Part shown: one piece after another, positions 21,081 to 33,026 of the stretch
How the letters are laid out: each line of letters begins with the position of its first letter
Position numbering within the stretch: position 1 is the stretch's first letter
Origin: Agelas oroides
Lineage: Eukaryota > Porifera > Demospongiae > Agelasida > Agelasidae
NCBI GenBank assembly: GCA_949130485.1
Contig: OX422188.1
Span: 1,821,722 to 1,885,721 of the forward strand
DNA: 64,000 nt
Direction of reading: 5' to 3'
The notes under the pieces: generated by a model
What the model saw: the letters and a program-made list of their open reading frames with translations, nothing else
What the model was told of the DNA's origin: nothing
Databases searched by the model: none
Made by a program: the position numbers and the translations under genes

Positions 21081-22333
21081 AGACAGGATTCCTCATGTTT
21101 TTGGCTGCAAGCCTAACTCAGACTGCAAGCCTAACTCAGGGCATGTAGTCATGTATGCATCATTGGCTGTTTGCTGTTTCCAGAGCAGAAACTGCAAGCA
21201 GCATATTAAAGTTGGATAGAAACCAGGATAAGTGTCTTAGCATCAGGCTTGTGCTAGTTTGTCTGTGAAGTAATTTGACACACACTGTACCCCAAACGAG
21301 AACATAGTCATGGAAGCTGGGGGCAGAGAGGCTTTTGTGATAGGGAGGAGCAAGGTAAACTTAAAGAAGATGCTAAATGTTCTTCCAGTTTGACTTTAAG
21401 CAAACGTGCAAGAGTGTCTCAGATGGAGATTCAGAAGAGAGACCAGGAACAGCGTAAAACATTTTGGAGTAGTCTCATGCCCAAACCTTCACGTATGTGT
21501 ATAAAGAGGGTCTGGTGTTCTGAGTGACATTTTGTCACTTGGGACGGAGCCACTCTCGAATTTGAGAGCTCCAATCAGATTGCAGAAGGCATAATTATGT
21601 AAGCATCAAGATTTTAAAAGCAATTATGACATTCTTTGTGTAGTAAGCACCATTCCATTTGACAAGAAATGTCACTCAGAACATGAGACATTTGTGCTTT
21701 TTGAGAGTATGGCATAAGACTACTTTGGGAGTACACCTTGACAGATTGCACTGTGCATGATTCAGTTTGCAAGAGCAGTTTCTCTGAAAATAGTCTATGT
21801 ATGCTAGAGTTCAGCATTCTTGTTAAAATGTTGCACAACATCTTTGGACACAATATAGACTATGTGCCTTCCAGCAACGGTTTTGCATGACTTGCTGAGG
21901 GACAAGTTTCTAGTATCTTAAATAATGCGGTCAAGTGAAACCGTACCCCAAGATGCTCACACAAAATTTGTTCTTGTACTCAGATTGTAGGTAAACATTT
22001 AGTTCATCACATGCAAACTAGAACTGACTATAAAAAATCTGGACATGGCTCACTAGACCTGAGCGTGAAAGACTAGACTAGTAACTCACACAGCATGTAG
22101 ATGAACATTTACTCCTATAACCAGGAGTTACAGCTAGCTAGCTGTTGTACTGTAGGTATTATTCAGCTCACAGCTAGAAAAAAAGGCATGAAAAAAGTAC
22201 TGAACCTCTTCAGGTCCAGAAATTATGCTGCACTTAGTTCACAGAGTTACTATAAGTATAAAACCACGACCCGTAAAACTATAGCAAGCTGTAAGTGAAA
22301 GTTTACCTCACAAGGGACTTATACTGAAGTCTG

Positions 22334-22712
22334 TAGCCTCGTTCCCAGGCTCTCCGGAACGCGAAATGTACACGCGTGGAGAGCCTGGTATCTTTTCTAC
22401 GTAGGCATGACGTAATCGAAATAGGACTAAAACAGAAAGGCAACGTTTTGCACGTTGTTCAACCAACTATGCGTTCAACGCTCAGTGTGTATAATATTCG
22501 CTCCCCGATAACTAGACACACGTAGTAAGTTGGCCGCTACCTTCGCTCTTTTTCCTCTTCTGAGTCTCGGGTACGCCCACGCGCAATTAAGGTCGTTCTA
22601 CCTCCGTTAATCTATCTTTGAGGGTTCTCACGTGAGAATAAATACCAGGCTCTCTCCGCGTGTACAACTTCAATTTCGCGTTCCGGAGCGGAGGAGCCTG
22701 GGAACGAGGCTA
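22334..22712. mobile_element. 379-bp MITE with 9-bp target duplication (TAGYCTCG family), nested
   Basis: It starts TAGCCTCGTTCCCAGGCTC and ends with the inverse. TGAAGTCTG is present at 22325-22333 and 22713-22721. The terminal repeats extend about 55 bp and include ggaacgcgaaat. It inserted into the larger 20303-23071 element after that element had landed. Confidence 0.85.
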
Positions 22713-23384
22713 TGAAGTCTGAACTTCTTCGGGTCCATGTCTGGATCCAGTTCCATCTTCGATCTGCGCGCGCAATGCGGAAGGAATAAACATTACAAAT
22801 TGTGATGTCACCACATGGAGTTGGGTGAACTTAGTGAACCCCCATCGAGTTGTCGCCACGACAGAAACTTGTCGTGACCAATCAGATCCGCGCTCTTCGT
22901 AGATCGCATCCGTTGCCATGGAGTACAATTACGTCACAATGTGTTTAGCGGATGTCAGCATCTTATTACCTAACCGCAATGTTCGATAATTGCGTTCCTC
23001 GGCGACAACTCGGTAGTTGCAGCGTGACCAGACCCTTCCTCTCTCTGCGAAGGGTATGGCTTGCGAGACTAGAGGCTACCCTGGTTTAGAATTGCATGCT
23101 TGGTATGAATTTGCACAGTCGACACATCATCAACCTCATTCCGGTTCTGAGCGGCTCTGGGTCTGGGAAGAAGACTCGGTAACCTATTCTTTCCCAACTG
23201 CGACATTCCGGAAGTTTTCGTCTGCGTATTCCTTTGGGAATCTGGGAAGGGGGGTCTTCCCACCAGTATTTATTGCACTCTGAATATTCCATTGTACCAA
23301 AGGTTAAAGCACATAAGCTCAGCCGTAGTGTGGACTTCAGTGTCGAGTTTAAAGCAACTGCCTGCGTGAGTACCAGGCGACGCA

Positions 23385-24131
23385 ATGGAACAGTGTTTTG
23401 AGCTTACAAGTAGTACTGCCAAGTTGGACCTCGGGGATGCTACTGCGGTGCAAGAAAAATCGATTCTGGGTCCCAGTGATATCGGGACAACTGGATCAGG
23501 ATTAACCTTTCTCAAAGCAGTGAAGACTACAACAAATCCAAGTGAGATGGTTGTGAAAGGAAACTACTACAACTTGGAAAGCAGAACCATGACCATTTCC
23601 ATCGTCAACAACTCCTCTATGAGCCTTGAAGAGCCACAGTGGTGGTGCAAACACAAGAGCAACTTAGCAGACGAACTACCTCCGAGAAAAATCAGCAAGG
23701 GAGGGAGAGCTTCAGTGAGGTTTATGAAGTCACATTTCTCCATTTATGGCTGTTCTGGCCTTCTTGTTTATCGTTATCGACCAGATATGCGTATTGCTAT
23801 TCTCTGCAGTGTTCCTCAACTAGCACAAAACAGAGCAACAGTTGCAATTCTTGATGACAGTGTCAAAAAGGAAAAAAAGTTGCGAACTGGTAAGGTCATG
23901 TACAAATACTTAAACCTCTCATCTGATTGGGGTTGGAGTAAGAAGAAGGGTGAGTATGTGATTGAGTTGAAAACACGGCTAGGAAAGTGGAAGGAAATAC
24001 AGGACCATGATAGTCATCTTGCTATGCAGTGCGCCATGTCAGGTGGAAGACACGCCCACCTGACAGTTGAGCTGAGTGACATTGATGATGATGCATTGAT
24101 CAGTGTTACAGCAACAAACTTACACAAATGA
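23385..24131 (+). CDS. Actinoporin-like protein (pore-forming cytolysin superfamily), single exon
   Basis: An open frame of 248 codons begins at ATG 23385 in a favourable context (gcaATGG). The central part, about residues 66-230, follows the actinoporin beta-sandwich pattern: an N-terminal strand with TISIVNNSS, a WW pair near residue 86, a GLLVYRY strand near 125-131, MRIAILCSVP near 135-144, an aromatic cluster (YKYL, DWGW) near 173-184, and a final HAHLTVEL strand near 223-230. Family members insert an amphipathic N-terminal helix into sphingomyelin membranes. Here the ~60 residues before the core are polar and I see no clear amphipathic helix or signal peptide, so lytic activity cannot be assumed. 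The C-terminus extends about 18 residues past the last strand. Related non-toxic family members exist, so function is uncertain. Confidence 0.65.
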   Translation: MEQCFELTSSTAKLDLGDATAVQEKSILGPSDIGTTGSGLTFLKAVKTTTNPSEMVVKGNYYNLESRTMTISIVNNSSMSLEEPQWWCKHKSNLADELPPRKISKGGRASVRFMKSHFSIYGCSGLLVYRYRPDMRIAILCSVPQLAQNRATVAILDDSVKKEKKLRTGKVMYKYLNLSSDWGWSKKKGEYVIELKTRLGKWKEIQDHDSHLAMQCAMSGGRHAHLTVELSDIDDDALISVTATNLHK

Positions 24132-25264
24132 GTTTAGCATGTTAAGATTCTTCATGTGCTTTTCCATAGGTCAGCAGTATAAGTCTTTATCGGTGTTCAT
24201 TTTGCACTTCAGTTTTTAAGAGTGTAGGTACAACTGAAATACAGTGATTTTATCATTTTGTAGCTGCATGAACTGCACGTTTTTCTATTTCTTGATTAGT
24301 GAAGCGTACAAAAACATCATTTATATATGCATCATTTATGACCACGTTGCATTGAATGTGTCATAGAAACAGAAAGAATGCTGTGTAAAGCTGTAGTTTG
24401 CATAAAATAATAATGTTATAGCATTTACTTGGTTACTCTCTCCACAGTGTTTTCCATATAGCTAATTCTATGATGAATAACCCTTTGCACACAGGAAATC
24501 ATACTTGTCTTGACTGAGCAAACACCTAACATGCATGGAGCAGAAAACTAGGCTTAAATATAGGACAACAAATGAGACTCACAGTGTTTGCAAGAAACCA
24601 AACTTATACATACGCAAGTGAATTCAGGATGTTAGCCACCTGTATAATGTATACATGCATGCAATCAGAAAATGCCAGCACAAGAGTGCACTACGTATCG
24701 GAACTTAACAGGCAGAATGCCAATTACCACTAACTGCAGACTACACAAAAGCCAAAAAATATCAGATAGGATAATAATGGAACTTAGCAACATGGAGAAG
24801 CATGCTGTAAACTTCAGTGGGACCTAACAAGTTTGGCAGTATTTGACCTAACACATAGGTTTCTTGCTTGAGAAACCTCAACCTTCATGCTTCATATTGG
24901 CACCAGAAGCACATACAGAAGCACACGGCAGTATGCATTTCTGGAATACATAAAATCTCCACATAAAAACTACACAGATTTGAACAGGTAGTTTTGGTTA
25001 TGCTGGTATCCTTGTACATATGCAATTACATAGGTTAACTCAGGGAAAATTTCATGTGTAGATAGTATCACCTATAATTGTGGAAATTAATGGTCTGCAT
25101 TAGTATGTGTGCACGAGTGTGTTAAATGATCGATCTGTTGTCTCATTTATCATTAATAACATAAAGTGGGATCGAGGGCTTTCAATTTTCTGGAAAAAAT
25201 AGATACAATCTACAGCTAGGTGGAATAGCATGAACCCAATATTAAAATAAGTAGCTATACTGTA
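24132..25264. other. Intergenic DNA between the actinoporin-like and glycosidase genes
   Basis: AT-rich, with no convincing open frame. It contains the 3' ends of two convergent genes; an AAATAATAAT-type motif at about 24405 could serve polyadenylation of the plus-strand gene. I see nothing else in it. Confidence 0.4.
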
Positions 25265-25273
25265 CTTTCTGTA

Positions 25274-25376
25274 TAGCCTCGTTCCCAGGCCCTTGCACAG
25301 CTTCCTGTCGCTTGCAGTACCCCTTAACTGTACTGCAAGCAACGGGAAGCTGTGCGAGGGCCTGGGAACGAGGCTA
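25274..25376. mobile_element. 103-bp MITE (TAGYCTCG family), 8/9-bp target duplication
   Basis: An almost perfect hairpin with arms of about 47 bp, beginning TAGCCTCGTTCCCAGGCCC. The flanks are ctttctgta (25265-25273) and ctttctgtg (25377-25385), a 9-bp duplication with one mismatch. It sits just downstream of the minus-strand glycosidase stop codon. Confidence 0.85.
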
Positions 25377-25443
25377 CTTTCTGTGTTTAGAACGACAAAA
25401 GTTCCCTATAATAATGTCTAATTGCAATACTAGATCATCAAAA

Positions 25444-28400
25444 CTACTCAAAGGGTACAAACGATACAGAAAATCGTGCCTGAAAGTTCTTATCTTTGTC
25501 CTCAAAAGGGTACCACAAGGGATAGTTAGTGTTCCAGATATTGTTGTGCAGGTTGAAGGCTACACCAAGCACCTTGGACATGTCAATGGGGTCAAGGGGG
25601 GCAGGAAAGGGTGTGGGTGTTTGAACCCCAGACACAATGGGACAAACTAGGGGGACCTCGAGGGAGGCAAGAGCCACCTGCACTTGTACACATTCAGTTG
25701 CGGTGTCATTTAAGATCACTTGCTGTGCCACATGTTGATACTGGGAGCCATTCTTTACCACAGAGTTGAATGGTACTGACCTGGATTCTGTGATTTTCTG
25801 CACAGAGCCAACCCAGATAGACTCAGCAGATTGTTTAACTGGGGTGAATGAAAACATGGTTGCTTCTGCAAGTCGAGTTGGTGTTTTGTTAATCCAGACA
25901 AGTTCAAAGTTCAGAGTAAGCTTGGGGGGTTGCACATTTGTGGACAGTACTAGCCTGATCCAAACCAGGGCTGGTGCTCCATAGTAGGAGTGAGCAAACG
26001 GATCATACTTCAGCTGTAGAATAAAGTCTGCTGGGTTGGCCTGAGACTGATACAAGGAAGAGAGCATGCTGTAGTAAATGGAACTGTTGGGGTGGGCATT
26101 GGCAGTGCTGTTTGGTTTGTCATAACCAGCATTTCCATAGTAGTCATATACAGAATTCATAAACTGAAAATCGGATTCATTGTAAGTGTGATAAGATAAG
26201 ACTGCCAGTGGGCTCTCCGTGCTTGCAAAAGTGTAGCTGTGTATGGCACCAGAGTATTGGTACACGAGTTTGTTGATCCAGCCTCCCTTGCTGTCAAATC
26301 CCAGGGTTACTGAACCGTTAAGCAGCTCAAAGTCTTGTGTTGGATCAACCTCCTTGTACCCATCAAGTGAAGGTGGAGATGGGCTAATATCTGCAAGTGC
26401 ATTTGTTAGGTAGTCATAGAGAACATGGCCCTCACTTGTATGGAGGGTATAGTTAACAAATTTTCGCTGTTCTATCCATGAATTTACCGCATTAAGGTAG
26501 TTTGTACCATTTCTAGCCTTCTGAAATGCAGTATTTGTCCAGTTTACTGTGTCATACACATTTGGCAAACCCCATGTGTGCTCAGCAAGTTTGATCAAGA
26601 AATGGCTTGCATTTTGAACCGCCAAGTCCGACTCTTCACATTTTCTATCAAGCAGACACTGTGAAAATGCTGAACTCAGAGCTCGGAATTGTGCCATCTT
26701 TAGCGGGTCTGAAGCCACACCTTGTATCCAGGTGTCCCCAATTTCACCTGTCACTACTGGCAGCAATGACCAGTTTGTAATCTTGCTTGCAAAATCATCA
26801 AGTGTTGAAGCAAACACCTGTGCACCTGGAAACTCCTCCTGCAAGATGTTGTAACAGGTCTGAATTTCTTCAATTGACATAGGAGGGCCAGTATTATCAG
26901 TACGAAAGGCAAATGCAAGAACTGATGCATCAGCCTCAGAGTAGACACAATCCATGAAAGACAAACCACCTGGGTTGGCTAGACTGTCACCAGGGTTTAA
27001 AGGATAACCCCCAGGGTGCCACAAGCCAAGAACACTTTGGTTATTGTACTCCCATTGAAACAGTTTGGGAACATCAGGAGGAGCACTACCTGGGTTTACC
27101 CCTACGGTTACAGCATCAATGCCACCATACTGAAGGAAGGTTGGGATAGCAGCACCTGTGAGTCCTGGAACATCACGCTGACTCAGTACTCTACTCCGGG
27201 CAGAAAACTGGACATCCAAATTAGCTGAAAGTTGCAAGGATAGTTTGAGGATGTCTTCATTCATGAGTTCAACCTGCATGTTCATAGGCCCTCCATGCCA
27301 GGAAATGTACCCCTTGGCCAGTGCTGTCTTAAAATCTTGCATTTCATTCTCAGATGGACATTCTAGAGCAATGGAGTTCAGTATCAAGTTTGGTGGGCAG
27401 TCAAGGTACAGGCTAATCAACCATGGATGAGTGGTGTAGATGAAGCCTGCTTTGGGATCAATGGAGTTCATTTCTTCAGCAAGTCGTATAGCACGGGGAA
27501 AATACTCATGAAAGTAGATGTTGAGGATGTTGTTGATGAAACCTACCTGTGGAATCCCATTGTACCCCACATCCAAGTGGTTCATGAACACAACATGCAC
27601 CACATCAACATGAGGTACTTTCAGCCACACCACCCCTGCAGGAGAAGACCAAAGAATATCAGTACACGAAGAGATGTTTAGCTGTCCCACAATTGTCTCC
27701 CCATTGTCCAAGTGCACAGTGATGGCTCCAGAGGAGGGGTCAAAGTCTACAGTCCCTGTTGTCCACTGGCCATTTGTGCTTGCAGCGATGACAGTTTGCT
27801 GATTGTCTGCAAGGTTGGCAAACCTGAGGGAGGGAGGTGGCAAGCTAGGAACAGGATGATGAACCTCCACAGAGAAAATTATCAACATTTAAGCTATGCT
27901 ACATCAAACTGGAGCCAGTTCAGACTTCGGCATAATTTAACTCTCCTGCTCGTGGGTAGCCACTAGCTTGAGTGAGTGTTAGCAGGTTCAGTGAAAGGGG
28001 AAGCCCTCCCTAGGTGTATTACATTGCTAGAGCATAGCATAATATCTCCTTCAATTTAAAGGTTTGCATGGTGATGGAAGATTAGGTTCCATTTACAGAC
28101 CATAACTGCTTGCTGAATGCTTGTGATTGCAAGGAGTAATAAAGTGCATTTCAAACAGCCTCAAGCAGTGACATGTCTAGAAAATTAATGACTAGTTTTC
28201 AAGAATACAGAATGGGAAGCGAACATGCAAGGGCAAGGGCCTTACTTCCTTGGGGGGGTTGGGGATATGCTTCCCCAGAAATTAGCCCTTCTGTCGTGAA
28301 ATTTCAACAATTCTGGGATGTTTTCACAAAAAAAAAAATCCCTAGTCTTTTTCTAAGCAAAAGGATGTGTATAGTCTTCACCCTTTCAGTACACCTCAGT

Positions 28401-28914
28401 GGTCTTGCACAGCATTTTGTGCTCAAAATGCGCACCTTATATTAGTTGAAAACTATATATGCACAATGTACACAGAGAAAAATGCTGCATGGAGTCTCAG
28501 GGAATGAACTAAATGGGGTCCTGAGTAGTTTCCAGAAACCTCTGAAACCCCCCTTAAACCGCCACTATCAAGTAACAGAGGGATGATCACAACTGCTGTC
28601 AAGAAAGTACTTCAGTCGCTCATTGCTATCACACATGTGCAGCTGCTTTGAAACAAAAACGAACGACAAAATAGGGCTGCTTTCTAAGACCAGCTATACG
28701 CTTTCACAACATTCACTAGAGAAGTGTGGCCATGAACGGTCTCCATTCAAACAGGCTGCCCACCCCAACACGCACACGAGGCCTACCTAAAGACGAGCTG
28801 CGCACTGCGGGTGGAAGCCTTGTCATACCATTGCCCGTCGAGGGAGCAGTTTCTAGCTGCAATGACCTCCCCTCCTGCTAACCAAGCTAGTACAAGAAAG
28901 GTGAAGACTCGCAT
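25444..28914 (-). CDS. Secreted GH38-like / DUF5054-type glycoside hydrolase
   Basis: Two exons: 28787-28914 (ATG at 28914) and 25444-27823, joined in phase 2. The acceptor lies in a pyrimidine-rich tract (CTCCCTCCCTCAG). Exon 1 encodes a clear signal peptide (MRVFTFLVLAWLAGG...) and the start of a small N-terminal domain (CSLDGQWYD) that continues into exon 2 (NGQWTTGTVDF...). The 835-residue product then shows a GH38-like barrel: HVVFMNHLDVGYN near residue 120 replaces the HxDxGW metal motif of alpha-mannosidases, followed by YTTHPWLISLYLD, GYISWHGGPMN, TGEIGDTWIQG and EHTWGLPNVYD. These are features I associate with the uncharacterised DUF5054 family. Many NxS/T sites fit secretion. A zinc-dependent retaining glycosidase is inferred; the substrate is unknown. 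The big second exon is intron-free. Confidence 0.8.
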
Positions 28915-29911
28915 TTCCGTCTCCAGATCGCTGACAGGGCGGGGTAGCACACCCTACATGGTAAGTGTTTGCAATACTTCCTACCCCGTGCGCGCATGCG
29001 CAAGTGGCAGCTCCTGGCATCTTGCACACCTCATGATATCCTACGTTACAGCAACGACCTTTGTTGAGATGATAGGAGGTTTTGGAATACACCTACACAA
29101 CCTGAACCTTAATGTAGGTCTCAGCCTGTATATACTTAAAAACTTGGCTGCATATTTTGTGTGAGATCTAGTAGTTCCATGATACATCCAAGGGTGCACC
29201 ACAACAAATTGCTGGCAGGCTACAGACAATGTGACAATGTTGGCATTAGTGGTTTAGGGGGGTACAACCGTTTGAGACACATTTTTTGGCAGTATTTGTA
29301 TTCCAACTTGAATTCCATGGAGTAGTGAGTACGTTAAATACACCAGCACCCAAAAGTAGGGGTGTAGCTAACTTTGTGTACATAGTCAAAATAGCTATAC
29401 TGCTGAACTGTTGCAAAATTCAAATTTTGGATGAAATTTGTAGAATCTAAATATTTGATATAAGTGAAAATGGCCTAGTCTGAGAAAAAGTAAACTCTTG
29501 GCACAGGCCCTAGTCTTGGAAAGAGAAGGAAAAGGGAAGACTCTGAACAGGTAGCTGCTATCCAAGAGTGTTTGGAAAGTACTGCACAGGCATCCAAATG
29601 CCAAGATGACTTTGAAGCAGGAAAGAAGACGTGTAAAATAGAAGCAAGCTTAGGGTCAATTCCTATAGCACTACCATGCATTATATGTGTCTCCTGCCTG
29701 ATAAAAGTCCTTGTTATTAGTATAGCTGAATACAAGATGGTGGTTGTTTTAAATCTACAACTGTCACTTTATGGAAAACGATATCCACCTATTACCATGG
29801 AACTCGACAAGGAGAGTATATACGGGCACACTTACCATCAACTTAAAAATGTGTATAAAACTGAATTGAAATAATACAGTCAGGGATGTAAGAGAGCATG
29901 ATACTGAAACT
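28915..29911. other. Intergenic DNA, presumed promoter of the glycosidase gene
   Basis: No coding or repeat structure is recognised apart from short AT-rich stretches. A plus-strand frame at 28811-29164 overlaps exon 1 of the glycosidase gene antisense and is its shadow. Confidence 0.4.
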
Positions 29912-32587
29912 TCAAAACACTTGTATACATTTATTGCCAATATCACAAACAAATACAAAGCCATCCTGGTCTATAGCAATACCATAAGGTCTCCTTAGTT
30001 CACCTCTGTCAGATCCATACTTCCCAAAGGAGTGGACAAACTCACCAGATGTGTGGAACACAGAGACACAACTGTTGCCCCATTCAGTTACGTAAACATA
30101 GTCCCCACTGATGCAGAGTCCTTCTGGCTCATTGAGTTCACCCTTGCCCTGTCCCTTCTGGCCAAACTGATGCAGGTACTTGCCATCCTCATTGAACACC
30201 AAGACCTGGTCTTTGTTAAGACCAATGTTTCCTTTAGTGTCAAGGTCTAAGTTCCTTGGTTTCTTGAGCTGGCCTGGAGCATCACCACGGGTGCCAAACA
30301 ATCGGACAAAGTTCAAATTGGAGTCAAACACCTGTACTCTGCCATTGTAGCTATCACACACATAGACATGGTTTTTATAGTATCGAACACCCCTGGCCAA
30401 TCAAATTCTCAAACATTTCTTCCCAATTGATTTGACCACCTCACCACATCTGTTCAACTTTGTGATCACTGGCTACATACACATTGCCTTCACTATCTGT
30501 GACAATACCAGTGGTGTATCCATACTCAAATGGTGACTTCCCTTTAGAACCTATGGTCAGAATTCTCTGGCCCTGGGTATTGAGCACAGTGTATTGATGG
30601 TCCCAGTGTTCAGTCACAAGCAGTTCTCCCTTGTTACCAACTGCAATGTATGCAGGTGTAACTTTATCAATAACCTTCACTGGAATTCCAAGCTGAGTGG
30701 GAGGATGCTGCACTAATACTTGGAATGTTCCAATGTTTGTGCCGTCAACTTGGAGCGTCAGTTCTTGGGAGCCCCTGGAAGCGGGTATATAATAGACCTC
30801 ATACATGGAAGAGGTCTGGCTCACTACTATATGGCCTGGCGGACTGAGCCATCCACCCTGGACTTCAGCTCAGCTGAGACATTCTGCTGTACTGGAGTAG
30901 GCTGGCTATGGGAGTCTTTTGTGTGTACTGTGAATTTAGCAACCTCATTTGTTGTGGCAGACATGAGACCTGGGCCACTGATGTGACACTTCATGGCATC
31001 TACTGTAGAGATGTACACTGCACTCTGCTGCTGGCAAAGTTCTCAGAGGCTATCAGCCTGTGGCATTACCCTCCCAATGTTGGCAACTTCAGTTGGTGCT
31101 AATTCAAGACATTTGTACTTTGTACCAATTTCTTGCATCCGGCTGGTGATTTGCTGCTTCATGAAGATAAACTCTTCATCACTTGCATTCTCTGCTGCAT
31201 GTCCTCTCTACAAACTCCACAAGGCTGTTGAGTGTGGCCAGTGCCAGTTGGAGATCTTCCTGCTGCCTGTCTAGTGTGCACACTTTCTTTTCCACCATCT
31301 CTGATGTCTGGTGCAGCAAAAGTTGCTCATGATTGTTAAGGACAGTTCGAAGTTCTTCAAATGATTGGGTGATAGTCATAGCAACGTCTGTCCCCTGGTC
31401 TCTGATTTCTCTTTTGCTACACTCCACCCTTGCTATGGGCGTGGTGATGTTGTTATGGGTTTCTTGGAGGGGTACAATGCTGGATAGAACCTCCTCCCTA
31501 AATGCATTGGCTATACCCTTCACAAAGTCAAACTTGTGGCCAGTGTGGTCCACCAAGGTACAGTCTCTGCAGATGAGCTGCTCACAATCAAAGCAGTAGA
31601 GCTTACAATGCTTTCCTTCGTGTTTCTGGTAGGGAGAGGTGGGAGCTTTCTTTGTTGGAAGTTGAACTAGTGCTCCTTCTCTCATCTCGGAGATTGGAAC
31701 TGCCTTGTGGTCTTCAAACACTTTCATCTTCTTGTGGGCATTAGTGCAGCTAGTACAGATGAATATACTGCAGGTATGACAGAAAGAGACTGCTTTTGCT
31801 TCAGAGCAGCTCTGGCAGGCAATTTCGTTTCTTTCAACCTTCTTCATGATCTCACAGACTTCAATCAGTCCATTGATGAAGAACACAGTGGGAAGGGACT
31901 TAGGGTCATTGCCTACCACAGCAACGACACTGCGGCACTGAGGGCACTCCACTTCTTGGTCCCTCTGCTGTCGAAGTAGCAGGTGCTGCACTGTAAAAAC
32001 AGATTGGTTGTTTTAACCACAGAGTGGTTACCCTGATTTCATGTCTTAGTTTGGTAATTGTAAAGAACAACCAGAGAAGTAGTTTCCTCGTTGTTTCCTC
32101 TACTTTCCATATCCCAGAATGAGGAAAAGAGGAGGAAACAACAAGGAAACTGGTTGTCTTATACAATTGGCCTATAGTACAAAGTAAACCATGCAACCAG
32201 GGTAACCACTCTCCAGTTAAAACAACCAATCTGTTTATACAGTGTGGATACACTCGTGGCAGTAGGTGTGGAGGCAAGCCAGGGCCTTGGGGTCGCGGTA
32301 CGTCTCCAGACAGATGGCACACTGGACCTGTTTCTCAAGCAGCTCCAGTGTCTCTGTGAGGGTCCTGGGAAAGAGTAGGAACACATAGCACAGCAGCTAC
32401 TAGCAGACAGTCCATAGTGGAGATAAAGTATTAAACACCCAAACAACTGATCCTAACGCCCCAGGATCGCTTTCAGCATCTCGTGCATTGAAAGAAACGA
32501 TCCGCGCTAGCGATGGGGACAGGGGAGGGAACATTAGCTGTATCTCTCAAACTCAAATGACCTATTTTGTGCTGCAGTGTCAGCCAT
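29912..32587 (-). pseudogene. TRIM-NHL (RING, B-box, coiled coil, filamin, NHL) pseudogene
   Basis: Read on the minus strand: a possible first exon MADTAAQN at 32562-32587; a RING half (CAICLETYRDPKALACLHTY) from 32366; then, after a 256-bp MITE, the rest of the RING (ECPQCRS). Two B-boxes follow (CQSCSEAKAVSFCHTC; HCKLYCFDCEQLICRDC), then a coiled coil, a filamin repeat (MKCHISGPGLMSATTNEV) and about four NHL repeats (YYKNHVYVCDSYNGRVQVFD, EGLCISGDYVYVTEWG). The frame is broken by shifts near 31190-31207, 30827-30845 and 30451-30465, and by TGA at 31043-31045 and 30401-30403. One NHL blade looks shortened (KGNIGLNKDQVLVF). Intact relatives are ubiquitin ligases and RNA-binding regulators (TRIM2/3/71 type). 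The presence of an intron-like boundary at 32366 argues against a processed copy. Confidence 0.8.
31989..32244. mobile_element. 256-bp MITE with CACTGTAAAAAC ends inserted in the RING exon
   Basis: The terminal repeats are about 45 bp, beginning CACTGTAAAAACAGATTGG at 31989 and inverted at 32226-32244. The dinucleotide TG flanks both sides (31987-31988 and 32245-32246), a 2-bp duplication. Removing the element and one TG rejoins the RING codons between its Cys/His and CPQC parts in frame. A relative lies at 38285-38717 with TA duplication. Confidence 0.8.
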
Positions 32588-32701
32588 TTTAGCTTCGGAT
32601 CACGACCCCTGAACTTGGGTGTCACAACGAAAGGGGAACACCTCGGAAGGAGCTATATAGGTTAAACGTAAATCAGAGTCTTTACTACGTAACTGAGGCT
32701 T

Positions 32702-32783
32702 TTGTTTATGTTTCCATATCCTTTTGTTTATGTTTCCATATCCTTACGATTCGTAAGGATATGGAAACATAAACAAAAGCCAT
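32702..32783. repeat. Palindrome with a partial direct duplication
   Basis: ttttgtttatgtttccatat occurs twice in tandem and then once inverted around the centre cttacgattcgtaag. It lies upstream of the pseudogene and is non-coding. Confidence 0.75.
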
Positions 32784-32839
32784 AAAATTACTCACGCGCG
32801 CTGTAAACTTTCATAACCACCCAGAGTGATGGAAATTTG

Positions 32840-32972
32840 ACAAGCCGTTAACGACAGGACGTTAGCATCCGTATGCTATACTGTATTTATACCAGCCCTA
32901 ACCCAACCCTAACCACACCCTAACCATATAAATCACTGTATAGCATACGGATGCTAACGTACTGTGGAAACT
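32840..32972. mobile_element. MITE with internal TTAGGG-like repeats, possible 8-bp target duplication
   Basis: The ends carry acgttagcatccgtatgcta and its inverse, with ccctaacccaaccctaacc in the centre. gaaatttg occurs at 32832-32839 and 32973-32980. It belongs to the same family as 19620-19760. Confidence 0.75.
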
Positions 32973-33026
32973 GAAATTTGGCCCTTCGGGGGCCGCCATC
33001 ACCATGTTCGGGAGTCAAATTTCCGT

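Larger units (their letters stand above)
20303..23071. mobile_element. 2.77-kb TIR element with 9-bp target duplication (TAGYCTCG family), no intact ORF
   Basis: The left end TAGTCTCGCAAGCCACACC and its inverted right end at 23053-23071 are flanked by GAGGCTACC at 20294-20302 and 23072-23080. The terminal repeats are long: beyond the first ~55 bp the left arm skips a block of the right arm and then realigns through gttcactaagttcaccc and gcattgcgcgcgcaga. The left arm is therefore an internally deleted version. The interior holds nested elements (20820-21030 and 22334-22712) and no recognisable transposase. A duplication of 9 bp with long TIRs points to a MULE-like superfamily (inference). Confidence 0.8.

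Noticed and set aside
28862..28960. Apparent plus-strand first exon MTSPPANQASTRKVK with a GTAAGT donor
   Set aside because: It is antisense to the minus-strand exon encoding a clear signal peptide that joins in phase to the glycosidase ORF; no plus-strand continuation was found.
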